Of a DNA stretch of 64,000 nucleotides, positions 25,504 through 35,149 are shown piece by piece. The notes below the pieces were generated by a model. The model did not search any database. It was not told the DNA's origin and saw only the letters and a program-made list of their open reading frames with translations. The translations under genes were made by a program, and so were the position numbers. How positions within the stretch are numbered: the stretch's first letter is position 1; every line of letters starts with the position of its first letter. The stretch is from NCBI RefSeq assembly GCF_000429405.1, contig NZ_AUBU01000003.1, forward strand, positions 310,001-374,000, given 5' to 3'. Source of the DNA: Algoriphagus marincola DSM 16067. GTDB taxonomy: Bacteria > Bacteroidota > Bacteroidia > Cytophagales > Cyclobacteriaceae.

Positions 25504-27150
25504 TTAATCTTTATTCCAAAAATAAACCACCGACGCCTGCGCCATCACACTCGTCAGGTTCTTTCCCTTCGGGAAGTCAGGGGTACTCGCCGGATCCAAC
25601 TGCCACTGATAGTTTCGGGCATGGATCAGCTGCAACTTGGAACTTAGCAATAGATTATTAAACTGCTTGTCATAGAGAAAGCCGAGAGAGAGGTCTACCC
25701 AGGGTTTATTTATCGACTGTTGACCAAAGGTTCTATAGAAAAATCCCTGTCTGTTTTCCAATCGCTCTAGAATCAGCCCTTTCTTCTCAAAATCATTTAC
25801 CATAGCAACTTCAAGAGTTTGAATATTCATTCCAGGCCCCATTCCCACCCCCATCGGTTGGCCAAAATTAGTAAATCCCCTCGCCTGATGGTGCATATGC
25901 CAGCTACTTAAGCCTTTCAAACCCGGATATCGGATATATCGATTGACAGACTCTTGCTGGTGAGTTATTTCTGATCGAATCTGAATTTTTTGTTCTGTTC
26001 CTGGCAATTCAAATAATTTAACCAATCCAAAAATATAAGCCCTTGCGTGTTCTGGATTTAGTGTAAACTCCCTCCAATTAAAGGCATGATCTCGTCTACC
26101 GAATTCAAAATAGACTTCAAGCTGGGAAGGCAAATTCTTAAAGGACCCAAATATTGTAAACTGTTGATCTTGCCCATTTCCATCAAAATCAACTGTATCA
26201 CCACCTTCGAAAAATCGCTTTTTTTGAAAGCCTTGAAAAACCGGAAATAAGTCTACAAATCTTCCTGTTAGGGTATTGCTGTATTGCTGAACTGTACGAC
26301 TAAATCCGAGAGAAATTCCTTTTACCCACTTGGGATGCCAAGTGAAACTAAAGGCATTCAAATACCTCCAATCACTGGAAATAGGCTCAAAAAACACTTC
26401 ATCCAATTCAAGAATTCCAGTTCCACCAAGATTGCTAGATGCAAGCTTCCCGATAAGAAGCTGCATCTCAATACCTCCGATAAATGTCTTTGCCGGCTTA
26501 GTAGTATTGATAGTCAAGTGGGGAAAGCCAGCTGCATTATTTGAAAAGGTCAAAGAATTCCACTGTCCAGGCCCCCACCAAATATTTTTGGTAGAGATCC
26601 CCGTTTCAAATGCGCCATATTGAGCTACCAATTTGGTTTGGCCCCACCAAAGCTTTGAATAAATTCCATCCCCAAAGGATTGAGGGAAATCTCCATAGTT
26701 TAGGTCAAAATAAAAATCATCAATTCGAGAATCAGACCAATTTCGCAAAAACTCAGGTTCAGTACCTTTACTTCCAAAAACCAATTCCGGATTAAACTCT
26801 AGTCTTAAAAATTTCCAGGATACATTGATCCCCCCTGACCAATATGATTGGTATCCCTTTACTGGTAAAACACCCCGATCATCCCAACCATAATTTGATC
26901 TGCTACTGATTCTTTGAAAAGAAACTAAAGGACTGATTGAATATATGACTCCCCATTCGGTCTCCTCTTCTGAAACCTCCTGAATAATAGAGTATCTAAA
27001 ATCTTGAATTGAGGAAGTGTCTGAAAAGCTAAGGCTATACCTCCTACTTAACTCCCGCTCAATGGAAATAGTATTTTGAAAAACCTGAGATTTTAAAGAA
27101 CCTGAAAACAGGAATAAAAAGAAAAAGAAAAATAAAATTCGTTGAATCAT
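25504..27150 (-). CDS. Wzi-type capsule assembly outer-membrane protein
   Basis: A 548-residue beta-barrel-like protein with a signal peptide (hydrophobic FFFFFLFLFSGSLKSQ, cleavage about residue 22). The middle has the Wzi-family pattern NIWWGPGQWNSLTFSNNAAGFPH (about 187-210), and the body shows alternating aromatic strands. Wzi proteins of group 1 capsule systems help attach capsule to the cell surface. It is the last gene of the locus and overlaps the preceding WecG-like gene by four bases, so it is probably cotranscribed. Confidence 0.82.
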   Translation of the reverse strand: MIQRILFFFFFLFLFSGSLKSQVFQNTISIERELSRRYSLSFSDTSSIQDFRYSIIQEVSEEETEWGVIYSISPLVSFQRISSRSNYGWDDRGVLPVKGYQSYWSGGINVSWKFLRLEFNPELVFGSKGTEPEFLRNWSDSRIDDFYFDLNYGDFPQSFGDGIYSKLWWGQTKLVAQYGAFETGISTKNIWWGPGQWNSLTFSNNAAGFPHLTINTTKPAKTFIGGIEMQLLIGKLASSNLGGTGILELDEVFFEPISSDWRYLNAFSFTWHPKWVKGISLGFSRTVQQYSNTLTGRFVDLFPVFQGFQKKRFFEGGDTVDFDGNGQDQQFTIFGSFKNLPSQLEVYFEFGRRDHAFNWREFTLNPEHARAYIFGLVKLFELPGTEQKIQIRSEITHQQESVNRYIRYPGLKGLSSWHMHHQARGFTNFGQPMGVGMGPGMNIQTLEVAMVNDFEKKGLILERLENRQGFFYRTFGQQSINKPWVDLSLGFLYDKQFNNLLLSSKLQLIHARNYQWQLDPASTPDFPKGKNLTSVMAQASVVYFWNKD

Positions 27151-27857
27151 TGACCCATTTTAGCGCGTATGACTTCAAAAATGAATTGGGGTGTAGAAAT
27201 CAGGTTTCTTCGCCACAATCTTCTAGGCTCTTTGATAAATCTTGGTAACCATTCCAAACCCATATCAATCCAAAATTGACTGGGCCTTTTGACTGTACCG
27301 GCATAAAAATCAAAGACTGCCCCTATGGAACAAACCACCTTTGCCTTTAATTGAGTTTTATGCTGATAGACCCACTTTTCCTGCTTGGGTGCTGTCATTC
27401 CAACAAACAATACATCAGGTTGAAACTGATTGATTCGTAAAATCATTTCCTGATTTTCTTCCTCAGAGAAATTAGTTTTGTATGGTGGACTATAGGTCCT
27501 CACCTTCAGCATTGGAAACTCTTCCTCTAATCGGTCCCGGATCAATGAAAGTGTATTTTCGGATGCACCCAAATAAAAGACTTTTCCTACTCCCTTAGCC
27601 TTAAGCAAATTCAGGAAGTGCAAATGAAGATCAAATCCTGATATTCTCCTAATCCTTTGATTTTTTAAGAATTGACTCGCCCAAACTACCCCTACTCCAT
27701 CAGGAATCAAATAATCAGAAGCACTCAATGCTTCTGAAAATACGGGATCCTCTTGTGCTACGCAATAGGAATGGGGGTTTAGCGTATTGGCTACAGAAAG
27801 CTGATCAGGAAGATCTTGTGGAAGATGAAGTGTTAAATTATACTGAAAAAGCTTCAT
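27147..27857 (-). CDS. WecG/TagA/CpsF-family glycosyltransferase
   Basis: A 236-residue GT26 enzyme. The family signature is seen as SDYLIPDGVGVVWASQFL (about 47-65), followed by RISGFDLHLHFLN, VFYLGASE and the late motif VGMTAPKQEKWVY. These enzymes add a ManNAcA- or GlcNAc-type residue to a lipid-linked sugar, usually as the second committed step of glycan assembly. It overlaps wzi by four bases and follows the GT4 gene by eleven. Confidence 0.92.
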   Translation of the reverse strand: MKLFQYNLTLHLPQDLPDQLSVANTLNPHSYCVAQEDPVFSEALSASDYLIPDGVGVVWASQFLKNQRIRRISGFDLHLHFLNLLKAKGVGKVFYLGASENTLSLIRDRLEEEFPMLKVRTYSPPYKTNFSEEENQEMILRINQFQPDVLFVGMTAPKQEKWVYQHKTQLKAKVVCSIGAVFDFYAGTVKRPSQFWIDMGLEWLPRFIKEPRRLWRRNLISTPQFIFEVIRAKMGQ

Positions 27858-27868
27858 CTACTAGTAAA

Positions 27869-29005
27869 TTAAATAATGCTTGACAAAATTCTCACAAAAC
27901 GATTTTCAAACTTTTCCAAGGTGTAATCTCTTTGAAACTTTTCCTTTCCAGCTTTTCCAAAGGTTTCTCTTTGTAAAGGATTTTCACACAATACACGAAT
28001 TGCATCTGCAAGTTTTGCAGGTGATTTAAAAGGAACTAGAAGTCCGTTTACACCATCCTCAACTATTTCCGGAATAGCTCCCTCGTAAGTGGAAATAACT
28101 GGTAATCCAGCTTGCATTGCTTCCAAAAGAACTAAAGGAAAACAATCTTCATGTGTGGGGTGAATAAATACATCAGCTTCTTGGAAAGCCAATTTCTTTT
28201 CTTCTCCTTGAACCTTACCCTTGTATTTAATATTTTCCTTCAATTCATATTTCGAAATTAATTCCTCTAATTTGGCCGAGCTTATATCCCCCTCTCCTCC
28301 AGCTATAGTCAAGTGGAAGCTGACTGAACTGTTCTTTAATAAATTGGAAGCTTCCAAAAGATCCAAAACCCCCTTGCTTTTGAACAGATTAGATAAAAAA
28401 AGTAATCGAGTAGGCCTCTCCAATGAAGTGGAATCTTGCCGATTCGAAAAACCCAGATCGGGAATCCCATTTGCGCAATAATAAACACGTGATCGAGGAA
28501 CAAAGTCTTCGATATCTGAATAAAGTAAGGGAGAGAGCAAGATTACTTGGGCTTTTTTGAATACGAATGGATATAAGAATTTTCCAGTTTTGGTTTGATC
28601 GTATTTCTTAACACCTTTATTATGAAAGTGAAAGACATGAGGCAACCTAAAAATCCTACAGATCAAAACTACCGCAGTATCTTTGATTAAGCCAAGCCCA
28701 TGGGAAGTCAGAGTAATGTAAACTAAATCTGGTCGATGAAAAATGGCCTGGTAAGTTACGTTAAGCAACAACCCCAAGTACTTGGCCCACTTCCGGATGC
28801 CAGATTTACCAATATCCTCTACCGAGGAAGAAGTACTAAGGTTGATATAGTAACAATCGATTAATTGATTAATTATTTGACTAGATTTTATATACTTCCC
28901 AACCACTGATGCACCATGGAAAGGCGGTGGAAAATGCAATATAAAAAGGATTTTTTTCAACTTTAAGAAAAGAAAATTATTATGATTTATTTGAATAAAT
29001 ATCAA
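27869..29005 (-). CDS. GT4 family glycosyltransferase
   Basis: A GT-B fold enzyme of up to 378 residues. The N-terminal donor-facing loop is FPPPFHGASVVGKYI. The C-terminal glycosyltransferase-group-1 signature is HEDCFPLVLLEAMQAGLPVIST (about 285-307, the E-x7-E motif). The ATG at 29005 overlaps the upstream gene by 26 bases. A TTG at 28960, giving a start just before KKILFILHFPPP, is an equally plausible beginning. Acceptor and donor sugars cannot be inferred. Confidence 0.88.
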   Translation of the reverse strand: MIFIQINHNNFLFLKLKKILFILHFPPPFHGASVVGKYIKSSQIINQLIDCYYINLSTSSSVEDIGKSGIRKWAKYLGLLLNVTYQAIFHRPDLVYITLTSHGLGLIKDTAVVLICRIFRLPHVFHFHNKGVKKYDQTKTGKFLYPFVFKKAQVILLSPLLYSDIEDFVPRSRVYYCANGIPDLGFSNRQDSTSLERPTRLLFLSNLFKSKGVLDLLEASNLLKNSSVSFHLTIAGGEGDISSAKLEELISKYELKENIKYKGKVQGEEKKLAFQEADVFIHPTHEDCFPLVLLEAMQAGLPVISTYEGAIPEIVEDGVNGLLVPFKSPAKLADAIRVLCENPLQRETFGKAGKEKFQRDYTLEKFENRFVRILSSII

Positions 29006-30113
29006 TAACTTTTTTAAATACTTTAACCATTTGATCAGTATTACTTCTTTGAAGAATTAGTTCTTGAGATTTTAAGCCCATCTTAATATATTCTTCATCC
29101 GATAAATTATAGGCTTGTGTCAATTTTTCTACTAATGAATCAATATTGTTTTTTAAAAACCTAAAACCAGTGACTTCATCAATTACTAAATCATCCTCAG
29201 TTCCATCAGCTTCAGATACTATACAAGGGGATTTCCATAACATAGCTTGATTCAAAGCTAGCCCTCCTACTCCAGGCAATACAAAAAAATCTGCAGCGTT
29301 AAAATAAGAATCTACACCTTTTTCAATCCTACCAAAAAAAATAATGTCTTCAATTTTATTATTTAAAACAAATTTTTCTAACTCATTTTTAATTGGACCA
29401 TCACCAATAACCCAGAGGATAGAGTCCTTGTTCACTAAGTTAAAATTATTGAAAGCTTCTAATAAAAATCTAACGTTTTTATCTTCGAAGATACCTCCTA
29501 CATATAAGAATACTTTTTTTGATGTATTTTTAAGTTCTAAACTCTCAATTACAACTTTTTCGAAATTCAATTTAAAGGTATCCAAATCAATTCCATTATA
29601 CGCAACATAAATCGGTTTGGTAATTCCAATATTTCTTAAATTAAATTTTGCTTTAGTACTATAGGTTATAATATAATTAGCCCTAGAAAAAAATATTTTT
29701 TCAGCAAAGGATTTAATACGGTTAACAAAAAAAGAATGTCCTTCAGGATACCAACCACAAGCCCAAATTACAATTCTTAAATTAAAAATATTTTTAAGTA
29801 AAAGGAAAACCCAAGAGGTGATATTACTTGTAGCACCTTCTATAATAAGAACATCAATTTTTTCCCTTTTAATTTTAAAAATCAAATCCAAGCTAAACTT
29901 AAGACTAAAGGTACTTATTGTAATTTGAATATTTTTATAATTTTTAAATAAAGATTCTGAACCGTCAATTGTAATAGCAGGTCTACCATCATTTTTATTC
30001 TTATTTTGAAAATAACAAATAAGACTATTATTCAATACTTCATTAAACTGTTTATAAAAATTAATTCTATAATGAGTTAAAAACGGAGATATAAGAGCAA
30101 TTTTTTTATTCAT
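28980..30113 (-). CDS. GT4 family glycosyltransferase
   Basis: A 377-residue GT-B enzyme when started at ATG 30113 (MNKKIALISPFLTHYRINFY); two further in-frame ATGs lie at 30134 and 30152. The second domain contains FLYVGGIFEDKNVRFLLEAF and the PGVGGLALNQAMLWKSPCIV acceptor motif (about 285-305). It is strongly AT-rich, with many Asn, Lys and Ile codons, like the wzy, wzx and neighbouring transferase genes. It is probably one of the transferases building the repeat unit. Confidence 0.87.
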   Translation of the reverse strand: MNKKIALISPFLTHYRINFYKQFNEVLNNSLICYFQNKNKNDGRPAITIDGSESLFKNYKNIQITISTFSLKFSLDLIFKIKREKIDVLIIEGATSNITSWVFLLLKNIFNLRIVIWACGWYPEGHSFFVNRIKSFAEKIFFSRANYIITYSTKAKFNLRNIGITKPIYVAYNGIDLDTFKLNFEKVVIESLELKNTSKKVFLYVGGIFEDKNVRFLLEAFNNFNLVNKDSILWVIGDGPIKNELEKFVLNNKIEDIIFFGRIEKGVDSYFNAADFFVLPGVGGLALNQAMLWKSPCIVSEADGTEDDLVIDEVTGFRFLKNNIDSLVEKLTQAYNLSDEEYIKMGLKSQELILQRSNTDQMVKVFKKVIDIYSNKS

Positions 30114-30126
30114 ATTTTTTTTTGAA

Positions 30127-31197
30127 TCATTCATCAAAATGTGATAAGGCAATAAAATAAAAAATGTAAGAAAAAGAATAAATCAATGTATTATCAGCAA
30201 ATAAAAGAAAATTATAAAATAATATAATAATTTTTTGTTTTATACAACCATTTCGGTAAAGAAAAAAAGAAAATAATATCAGTATAATTAAACCGTGTTC
30301 AATTAATATTTTAAAAATATCATTATGTAGTAAATATATGCCGCCAAAATTACCCTTTAGTAAATTTACTGTATACCCCTCCCCCAAACCCCAAATCCAG
30401 TTAAAGTTTTCAAATATCTGGGATTTAATTAAGGTAAAGTTATACAATGAAGTACGGCCTGAAGTAAAATGACCAGGTTGTAAACCGGTATTTTGAATTA
30501 TATATTCATTAAAAAACCCATTTGCGAGAAAAATAGTAAAAATCAAATAAACCAAATTAAGGTAGATTAAAAAGTACTTGTTTGACAAAATTTTTCTAAA
30601 AAAAAATGGAAATAAACAGATTAAAGAAACAATAATTGTAGAATAAATAATAAGTCTCTTAGGAAACACGATCATAAAAAGAATAGAGACTACATAATAA
30701 CTATATTTCTTTTCTAAGAGAAAAATTAAAGATAAGAATCCAAAAATATAACTTAGGCTAGCAGGCATATCAGGAGGATCAATAAAATATCTAAATGAAA
30801 TTACCGAAAATAAATCCGGAGAAAAAATTAAAAAAATCAAAGCCATAAAAACACTTAAATAAAATGCATTGTATACAGGAAATTGAAGATGTTTTTTATC
30901 CAAAAACAAAACAATACCGGTTAGATAAAATATAACATTAAAAAAAGCTTGTATTGAAAATTGATTAAACCTAAATAAAGAAGAAAAAACTAAAATAATA
31001 AACGGAAAAACAAAAAAATTTAACCTTTTAGAAATTCTGAAATTAATTATATAAAAAATAAAAAATAAAAACGATAAGTATTTTAAATACTTAAAATAAG
31101 TAAAACTTAATTCTATAAAAGGAATATTAGAAGTAAATACATATACAATATAAAAGTATAGAATAAAATTAAAATATTTTTGCTTATTAAATTTCAC
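30127..31197 (-). CDS. O-antigen/polysaccharide polymerase (Wzy-like)
   Basis: A 356-residue protein with about ten hydrophobic segments and a large loop between residues about 215 and 275 (GLQPGHFTSGRTSLYNFTLI...WIWGLGEGYTV). That loop layout and the TSGR motif are typical of Wzy/WaaL membrane proteins, which are too variable for exact naming. In a Wzx/Wzy system it would link undecaprenyl-bound units in the periplasm. The gene is among the most AT-rich in the window. Position between transferases and flippase supports the call. Confidence 0.75.
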   Translation of the reverse strand: MKFNKQKYFNFILYFYIVYVFTSNIPFIELSFTYFKYLKYLSFLFFIFYIINFRISKRLNFFVFPFIILVFSSLFRFNQFSIQAFFNVIFYLTGIVLFLDKKHLQFPVYNAFYLSVFMALIFLIFSPDLFSVISFRYFIDPPDMPASLSYIFGFLSLIFLLEKKYSYYVVSILFMIVFPKRLIIYSTIIVSLICLFPFFFRKILSNKYFLIYLNLVYLIFTIFLANGFFNEYIIQNTGLQPGHFTSGRTSLYNFTLIKSQIFENFNWIWGLGEGYTVNLLKGNFGGIYLLHNDIFKILIEHGLIILILFSFFLYRNGCIKQKIIILFYNFLLFADNTLIYSFSYIFYFIALSHFDE

Positions 31198-31206
31198 TAA
31201 ACAAAA

Positions 31207-32136
31207 TTAATTATTTGTAACGATCTTTTCTATGGTTTCCGAAATACTTTCACAATACATATTTAAATTTACCACATTTTCTTTTAATGAAAAAATATAC
31301 TTCTTTAAGGAAACCAAATCATCTAAGGACGAAATGGTTTTATATTGAAAATTGGAATAGGCTTTAAAATTAATATTTTTATTATTAAAATGGTAAAGCT
31401 GGATAAATGGAATATCTATTTGTAAATAAGGGATAACCAGAGTAGAATAATGTGATAAAACAACTTTTGGAATAACATGACCATCAATCATATGAAAGTT
31501 AGGGTATTTTAAACACAAATCATTTAAATAATTACTTTTGTCACCGGGATGTTTTTTTAAATAAACAATAAAATCTAATTTGGATAAAACTAACCAAAGC
31601 TCAGACAAAATATCATCACATAATTTATCATATACTATAGTAGCTGAAGAAGAAAACAACTGTTCCTTTGAAAAAATTTGACCAATATAAAGTATTGAAC
31701 ATTGATCACCTTTAGAATTAATAATTTTCTTTAAATCATAATGATCAATTATAATTTTTGATTTTACATTATTAAAATAATTTTTAATTTTATTACAGTC
31801 ATAATCAGATAAACTCAAAAGAAAGTCAAGGGAAGGCTTGAAATTATTCTTAGTGTTACCACTATTATAATTAAATACTCCATGCTGCCAAAATAAAGTT
31901 TTAATTGATAATAGGTTACAAAGCTTACATAAAATAAAATTCTTTTTTGATAACTGAACAAAAATGATAAAATCGGGTCTAAACAGGATTAACCAAATAT
32001 AAATAAACCATTTACCTAAAAAGCCTTCATAAGCTTTAAAAAAAGGTTTTATTCCTTTTTTGATCCACCATTCCTCTTGTTCATAATAGAAAGAGAATCT
32101 ATATTTCTTTTCGTCAACGAATAATATTTTTTTCAA
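31207..32136 (-). CDS. Probable glycosyltransferase, sialyltransferase-like features
   Basis: A 309-residue soluble-looking protein not clearly assignable by eye. It has LFWQHGVFNYNSG (about 82-95), then YLKKHPGDKSNYL with an HP pair (about 195), and LSHYSTLVIPYL with an S/T pair (about 230). The order QHG...HP...ST is seen in bacterial (poly)sialyltransferase-like families and also in CDP-glycerol-polymerase-like enzymes. Because the locus makes a CMP-nonulosonic acid and needs a transferase for it, this is the best candidate. It overlaps wzx by 23 bases. Confidence 0.55.
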   Translation of the reverse strand: MKKILFVDEKKYRFSFYYEQEEWWIKKGIKPFFKAYEGFLGKWFIYIWLILFRPDFIIFVQLSKKNFILCKLCNLLSIKTLFWQHGVFNYNSGNTKNNFKPSLDFLLSLSDYDCNKIKNYFNNVKSKIIIDHYDLKKIINSKGDQCSILYIGQIFSKEQLFSSSATIVYDKLCDDILSELWLVLSKLDFIVYLKKHPGDKSNYLNDLCLKYPNFHMIDGHVIPKVVLSHYSTLVIPYLQIDIPFIQLYHFNNKNINFKAYSNFQYKTISSLDDLVSLKKYIFSLKENVVNLNMYCESISETIEKIVTNN

Positions 32137-33370
32137 ATTTCAAAATATTTCTAACCACAATACTTCCCATTACAATTATTTGAAAACCAACACTAAAAGC
32201 CCAGTAATAGGCAGCATGTACATATGTATAATTTTTCAAGAAAAAGCAATTTAATATAAAATTAGCTAAAGCGCCAACTAGAACAGCAAACAACATAAGT
32301 TTTGTATTCTTTGACACAAGCATGTAGGTTGATAGAAAACTCGAAATATTAATAAGTAAAAAACTTATTAAAAACCAAAATAACAGAGTATAAAATTCAG
32401 GTCTTATTTCAAGCCCAATATAATATTCATAAATAGTAGTACTAAAAAAATAAAACGCAATAAAATAAGATAAACTAAAAACGACACAAAGAAAAAAAGT
32501 TTTCAAATAAAAACGCAAAAATTTTTTAAAATTTTCATCATATAATCTTCCATAGTCCTTAAAAAAAACAAAAGTAAATGGAAAAACAATAAGATTCATA
32601 TACCCTGCATATTGAGCAATAGCTGAATAATAGCCAGTTTGTTCAGCACCAAAATATCCAGTAATAAAAAAACGGTCGCTCGATGATGTTATCCAACCAA
32701 TTAATGCACTTGGAATCAAGTATAGAGAATATCCAAAAAACTCCTTAGTCTTATCAGTAAAATTTAAATCAATATGAAATCTGCTTCCAATACCATTTGC
32801 CTCTTTGTTCAGAAAAAAAAAGTATAACATCTGAGCCAATGCCATTGTAAAAACATAAATGAAATCAAATTTTTGGTGCACCTGCAGAATAAAAATAAGT
32901 ATTACAGCTTCAAATACAGCAAATAAGCCGCGATATTTTATTAAGTTCCCGATTTTTGAATCGGATCGTAAAACTCCTTGTAATGTGTTATTAAGAGAAA
33001 AAAAAATGATATAAGTTAATGTAGCTAAGATGAGTAATAGTGATTCAAATTTCCCAAATAAAAGTATTCTAATTGACTTATTACTAATAATAGCTAAATA
33101 TGCTACTAAAAAAACAGGTATAAATAGTTTTTGTACCTTAAAAACTTCTAATCTATCGTTTATATTTTTCAATTGGTGAGAGTATCTTTGAATTCCCATT
33201 CCAATTCCTAAATCAATTATTGGAAATGATAGAGAAGCAAGTAAAATTATCTGCACATATATTCCATATGAGTCAACTCCATAGGTTCTTATAAAAAAAG
33301 GAATAACAATAAAAGGCCGTATAAAATCAAACACCTTAAAAAGTATGCCTTTAAAAAGAGATTTAAACAT
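32114..33370 (-). CDS. Polysaccharide flippase (Wzx-like, MOP superfamily)
   Basis: A 418-residue membrane protein with about 12 hydrophobic segments. The opening FKSLFKGILFKVFDFIRPFIVIPFFIRTYGVDSYGIYV and LIGWITSSSDRFFITGYFGAEQTGYYS (about 220-245) are typical of Wzx-type flippases, which move undecaprenyl-linked units across the inner membrane. It is very AT-rich. It follows the nonulosonic-acid cassette after 52 bases. Confidence 0.9.
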   Translation of the reverse strand: MFKSLFKGILFKVFDFIRPFIVIPFFIRTYGVDSYGIYVQIILLASLSFPIIDLGIGMGIQRYSHQLKNINDRLEVFKVQKLFIPVFLVAYLAIISNKSIRILLFGKFESLLLILATLTYIIFFSLNNTLQGVLRSDSKIGNLIKYRGLFAVFEAVILIFILQVHQKFDFIYVFTMALAQMLYFFFLNKEANGIGSRFHIDLNFTDKTKEFFGYSLYLIPSALIGWITSSSDRFFITGYFGAEQTGYYSAIAQYAGYMNLIVFPFTFVFFKDYGRLYDENFKKFLRFYLKTFFLCVVFSLSYFIAFYFFSTTIYEYYIGLEIRPEFYTLLFWFLISFLLINISSFLSTYMLVSKNTKLMLFAVLVGALANFILNCFFLKNYTYVHAAYYWAFSVGFQIIVMGSIVVRNILKFEKNIIR

Positions 33371-33422
33371 TTTAAAATAGAGAATATTGTGGGGTTATCT
33401 AATGTTTCCTACTAAAAATCTT

Positions 33423-34106
33423 CTATTGTAATAAAAAAGTTACTGATTTAAAATCCATTATATTATCAACATCCACTGAACTCTTTTCACTCATTACGTA
33501 CTTCTTTACTCTCCCAAAATCTGAAATTTTTTTCACTTCTAATGATTGAATATTAATAAAATAAATAGCTCCATTTAACTCCCATACTTTGGGGCAGTCC
33601 TGTCTTCTTAAAAAATCACCTTTTTTAGATTTCTTTAAAAACCCATCTCTCTGCTCTTCAAAAAGATTAAAATAAGGATTAGCCTTACTTTCCTTGACTG
33701 AAACAACCATATCCAATTCCTCATCCCATAATTGCATAGCTTCCGAAATATGTTGTGAGGTCCTAAGTGGGCTAGTTGGCTGCAACAAGCAAATTTTAGA
33801 ATAACTCCTGCTTAAATTATTTTGGTAAAAATCAATCGCATGTAAAAGTACTTCTCTTGTACCGGCTGTATCGGTTGCTAATCCTGCAGGTCGCAAAAAA
33901 TGAACTTTTAATCCATAATCTTCGACAACCTTCTTAATCTCCAAATCATCAGTACTTACACAAATATTTTCATCCGATGTTAGCCCTCTTGCTGCATCTA
34001 ATGTATAACAAATCATTGGCTTACCATTAATAGGTAAAATATTCTTCCTTGGTAATCCTTTTGATCCACCCCTGGCTGGAATAATAAACAAGGTATCTGT
34101 AATCAA
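33423..34106 (-). CDS. CMP-nonulosonic acid synthetase (LegF/NeuA-like)
   Basis: A 227-residue cytidylyltransferase that activates a nonulosonic acid with CTP. The nucleotide loop is IIPARGGSKGLPRKNILPINGKP (residues 9-31), followed by ICVSTDDLEI, LLQPTSPLRT and the late VDVDNIMD metal motif. The cassette around it (LegB, C, H, G, I) points to legionaminic acid rather than sialic acid as substrate; that is inference from context. Its start overlaps the PtmE-like gene by four bases. Confidence 0.92.
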   Translation of the reverse strand: MITDTLFIIPARGGSKGLPRKNILPINGKPMICYTLDAARGLTSDENICVSTDDLEIKKVVEDYGLKVHFLRPAGLATDTAGTREVLLHAIDFYQNNLSRSYSKICLLQPTSPLRTSQHISEAMQLWDEELDMVVSVKESKANPYFNLFEEQRDGFLKKSKKGDFLRRQDCPKVWELNGAIYFINIQSLEVKKISDFGRVKKYVMSEKSSVDVDNIMDFKSVTFLLQ

Positions 34107-35149
34107 AACTTTATCTGATTAAAATCAATTTGAGCTTTCTTATAATCCTCATGCTTCCCAATGTCCAACCAATACCCCATCAAAGGATAGGCTGCTACTT
34201 TTTTTCCCTGAGCAATTAATAATTCCATCAAGTCTGTTGCATTAAAATGATCTTGTTTGGGAAGAAAGTCAACTACTTCTCTTTTCATCAAATAAATTCC
34301 AGCATTGGAATAATGAGTGTATGTAGGTTTCTCCTTTAAGCCAATTACCTTTTTATCCTCTGTTTCCATTACTGCATAAGGAATATTGACTTGATAAGGA
34401 ATACAAGCAACTGCCAAATCAGCTTCTTCCTTCTGGAAATACAAGAAAAAATCTTCAAAATCGATATTGGTTAAAAGATCGGAATTCATCATCAAAATAT
34501 GATCATGAACAAAATCATTTACCAAGCCAAGGGCGCCAGCAGTCCCCAAAGGCTGATCCTCCCAAACATATTTTACTCGAATACCCTTTTTTGCCCCATC
34601 ACCAAAATAATCAACTAATTGATCTCCTAAATATCTAACTGATAACCAAATATCATCAACTCCAAATGACGCTAACCGATCAATATTATGCTCCAAAATG
34701 GGTTTATCTCCAATTTTTAAAAGAGGCTTAGGAATAATATCCGTAAGCGGTTTTAATCGTTCTCCTCTCCCACCAGCCATAATCAAAGCATCTACTGGCA
34801 AATAGGATTTTTGATGCTTAAAGTTGACCACATTGATGATCTCCATTTGAGAATTCACAACCGGAAAAACGGAAAAATGCTTTTTCCTTAATTCGATAAT
34901 CTCATTCAAATCATACTTTCCTTGTTGGATAAATTTTGGGCTTGGTTGAATAAATTCAGAAAGATGGTTTTCAAAGCCAAGACCTTTAATAAATCCTCTT
35001 CTCAAATCACCATCTGTCAAAGATCCCAATAATTTATTTTCTTCATCTACTAGAAATAAAATCGCATCGGATGCTAGGGTATCTAACTGTTTTAATGCTT
35101 CCCTGACAGGGGTATTTATATCCGTTATATGCCTACGAAAAGTTTGCAT
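34103..35149 (-). CDS. CBS-domain nucleotidyltransferase (PtmE-like)
   Basis: A 348-residue fusion. Two CBS repeats occupy about 1-115 (DAILFLVDEENKLLGSLTDGDLRRG in the first). The nucleotidyltransferase domain (about 118-348) has LIMAGGRGERLKPLTDIIPKPLLKIGDKP and ILMMNSDLLTNIDFEDF. In the Campylobacter legionaminate pathway the same architecture, PtmE, makes the GDP-linked glucosamine precursor. Here it sits between legG and legF with overlaps of 17 and 4 bases, so a GDP-sugar route is inferred. Confidence 0.88.
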   Translation of the reverse strand: MQTFRRHITDINTPVREALKQLDTLASDAILFLVDEENKLLGSLTDGDLRRGFIKGLGFENHLSEFIQPSPKFIQQGKYDLNEIIELRKKHFSVFPVVNSQMEIINVVNFKHQKSYLPVDALIMAGGRGERLKPLTDIIPKPLLKIGDKPILEHNIDRLASFGVDDIWLSVRYLGDQLVDYFGDGAKKGIRVKYVWEDQPLGTAGALGLVNDFVHDHILMMNSDLLTNIDFEDFFLYFQKEEADLAVACIPYQVNIPYAVMETEDKKVIGLKEKPTYTHYSNAGIYLMKREVVDFLPKQDHFNATDLMELLIAQGKKVAAYPLMGYWLDIGKHEDYKKAQIDFNQIKF

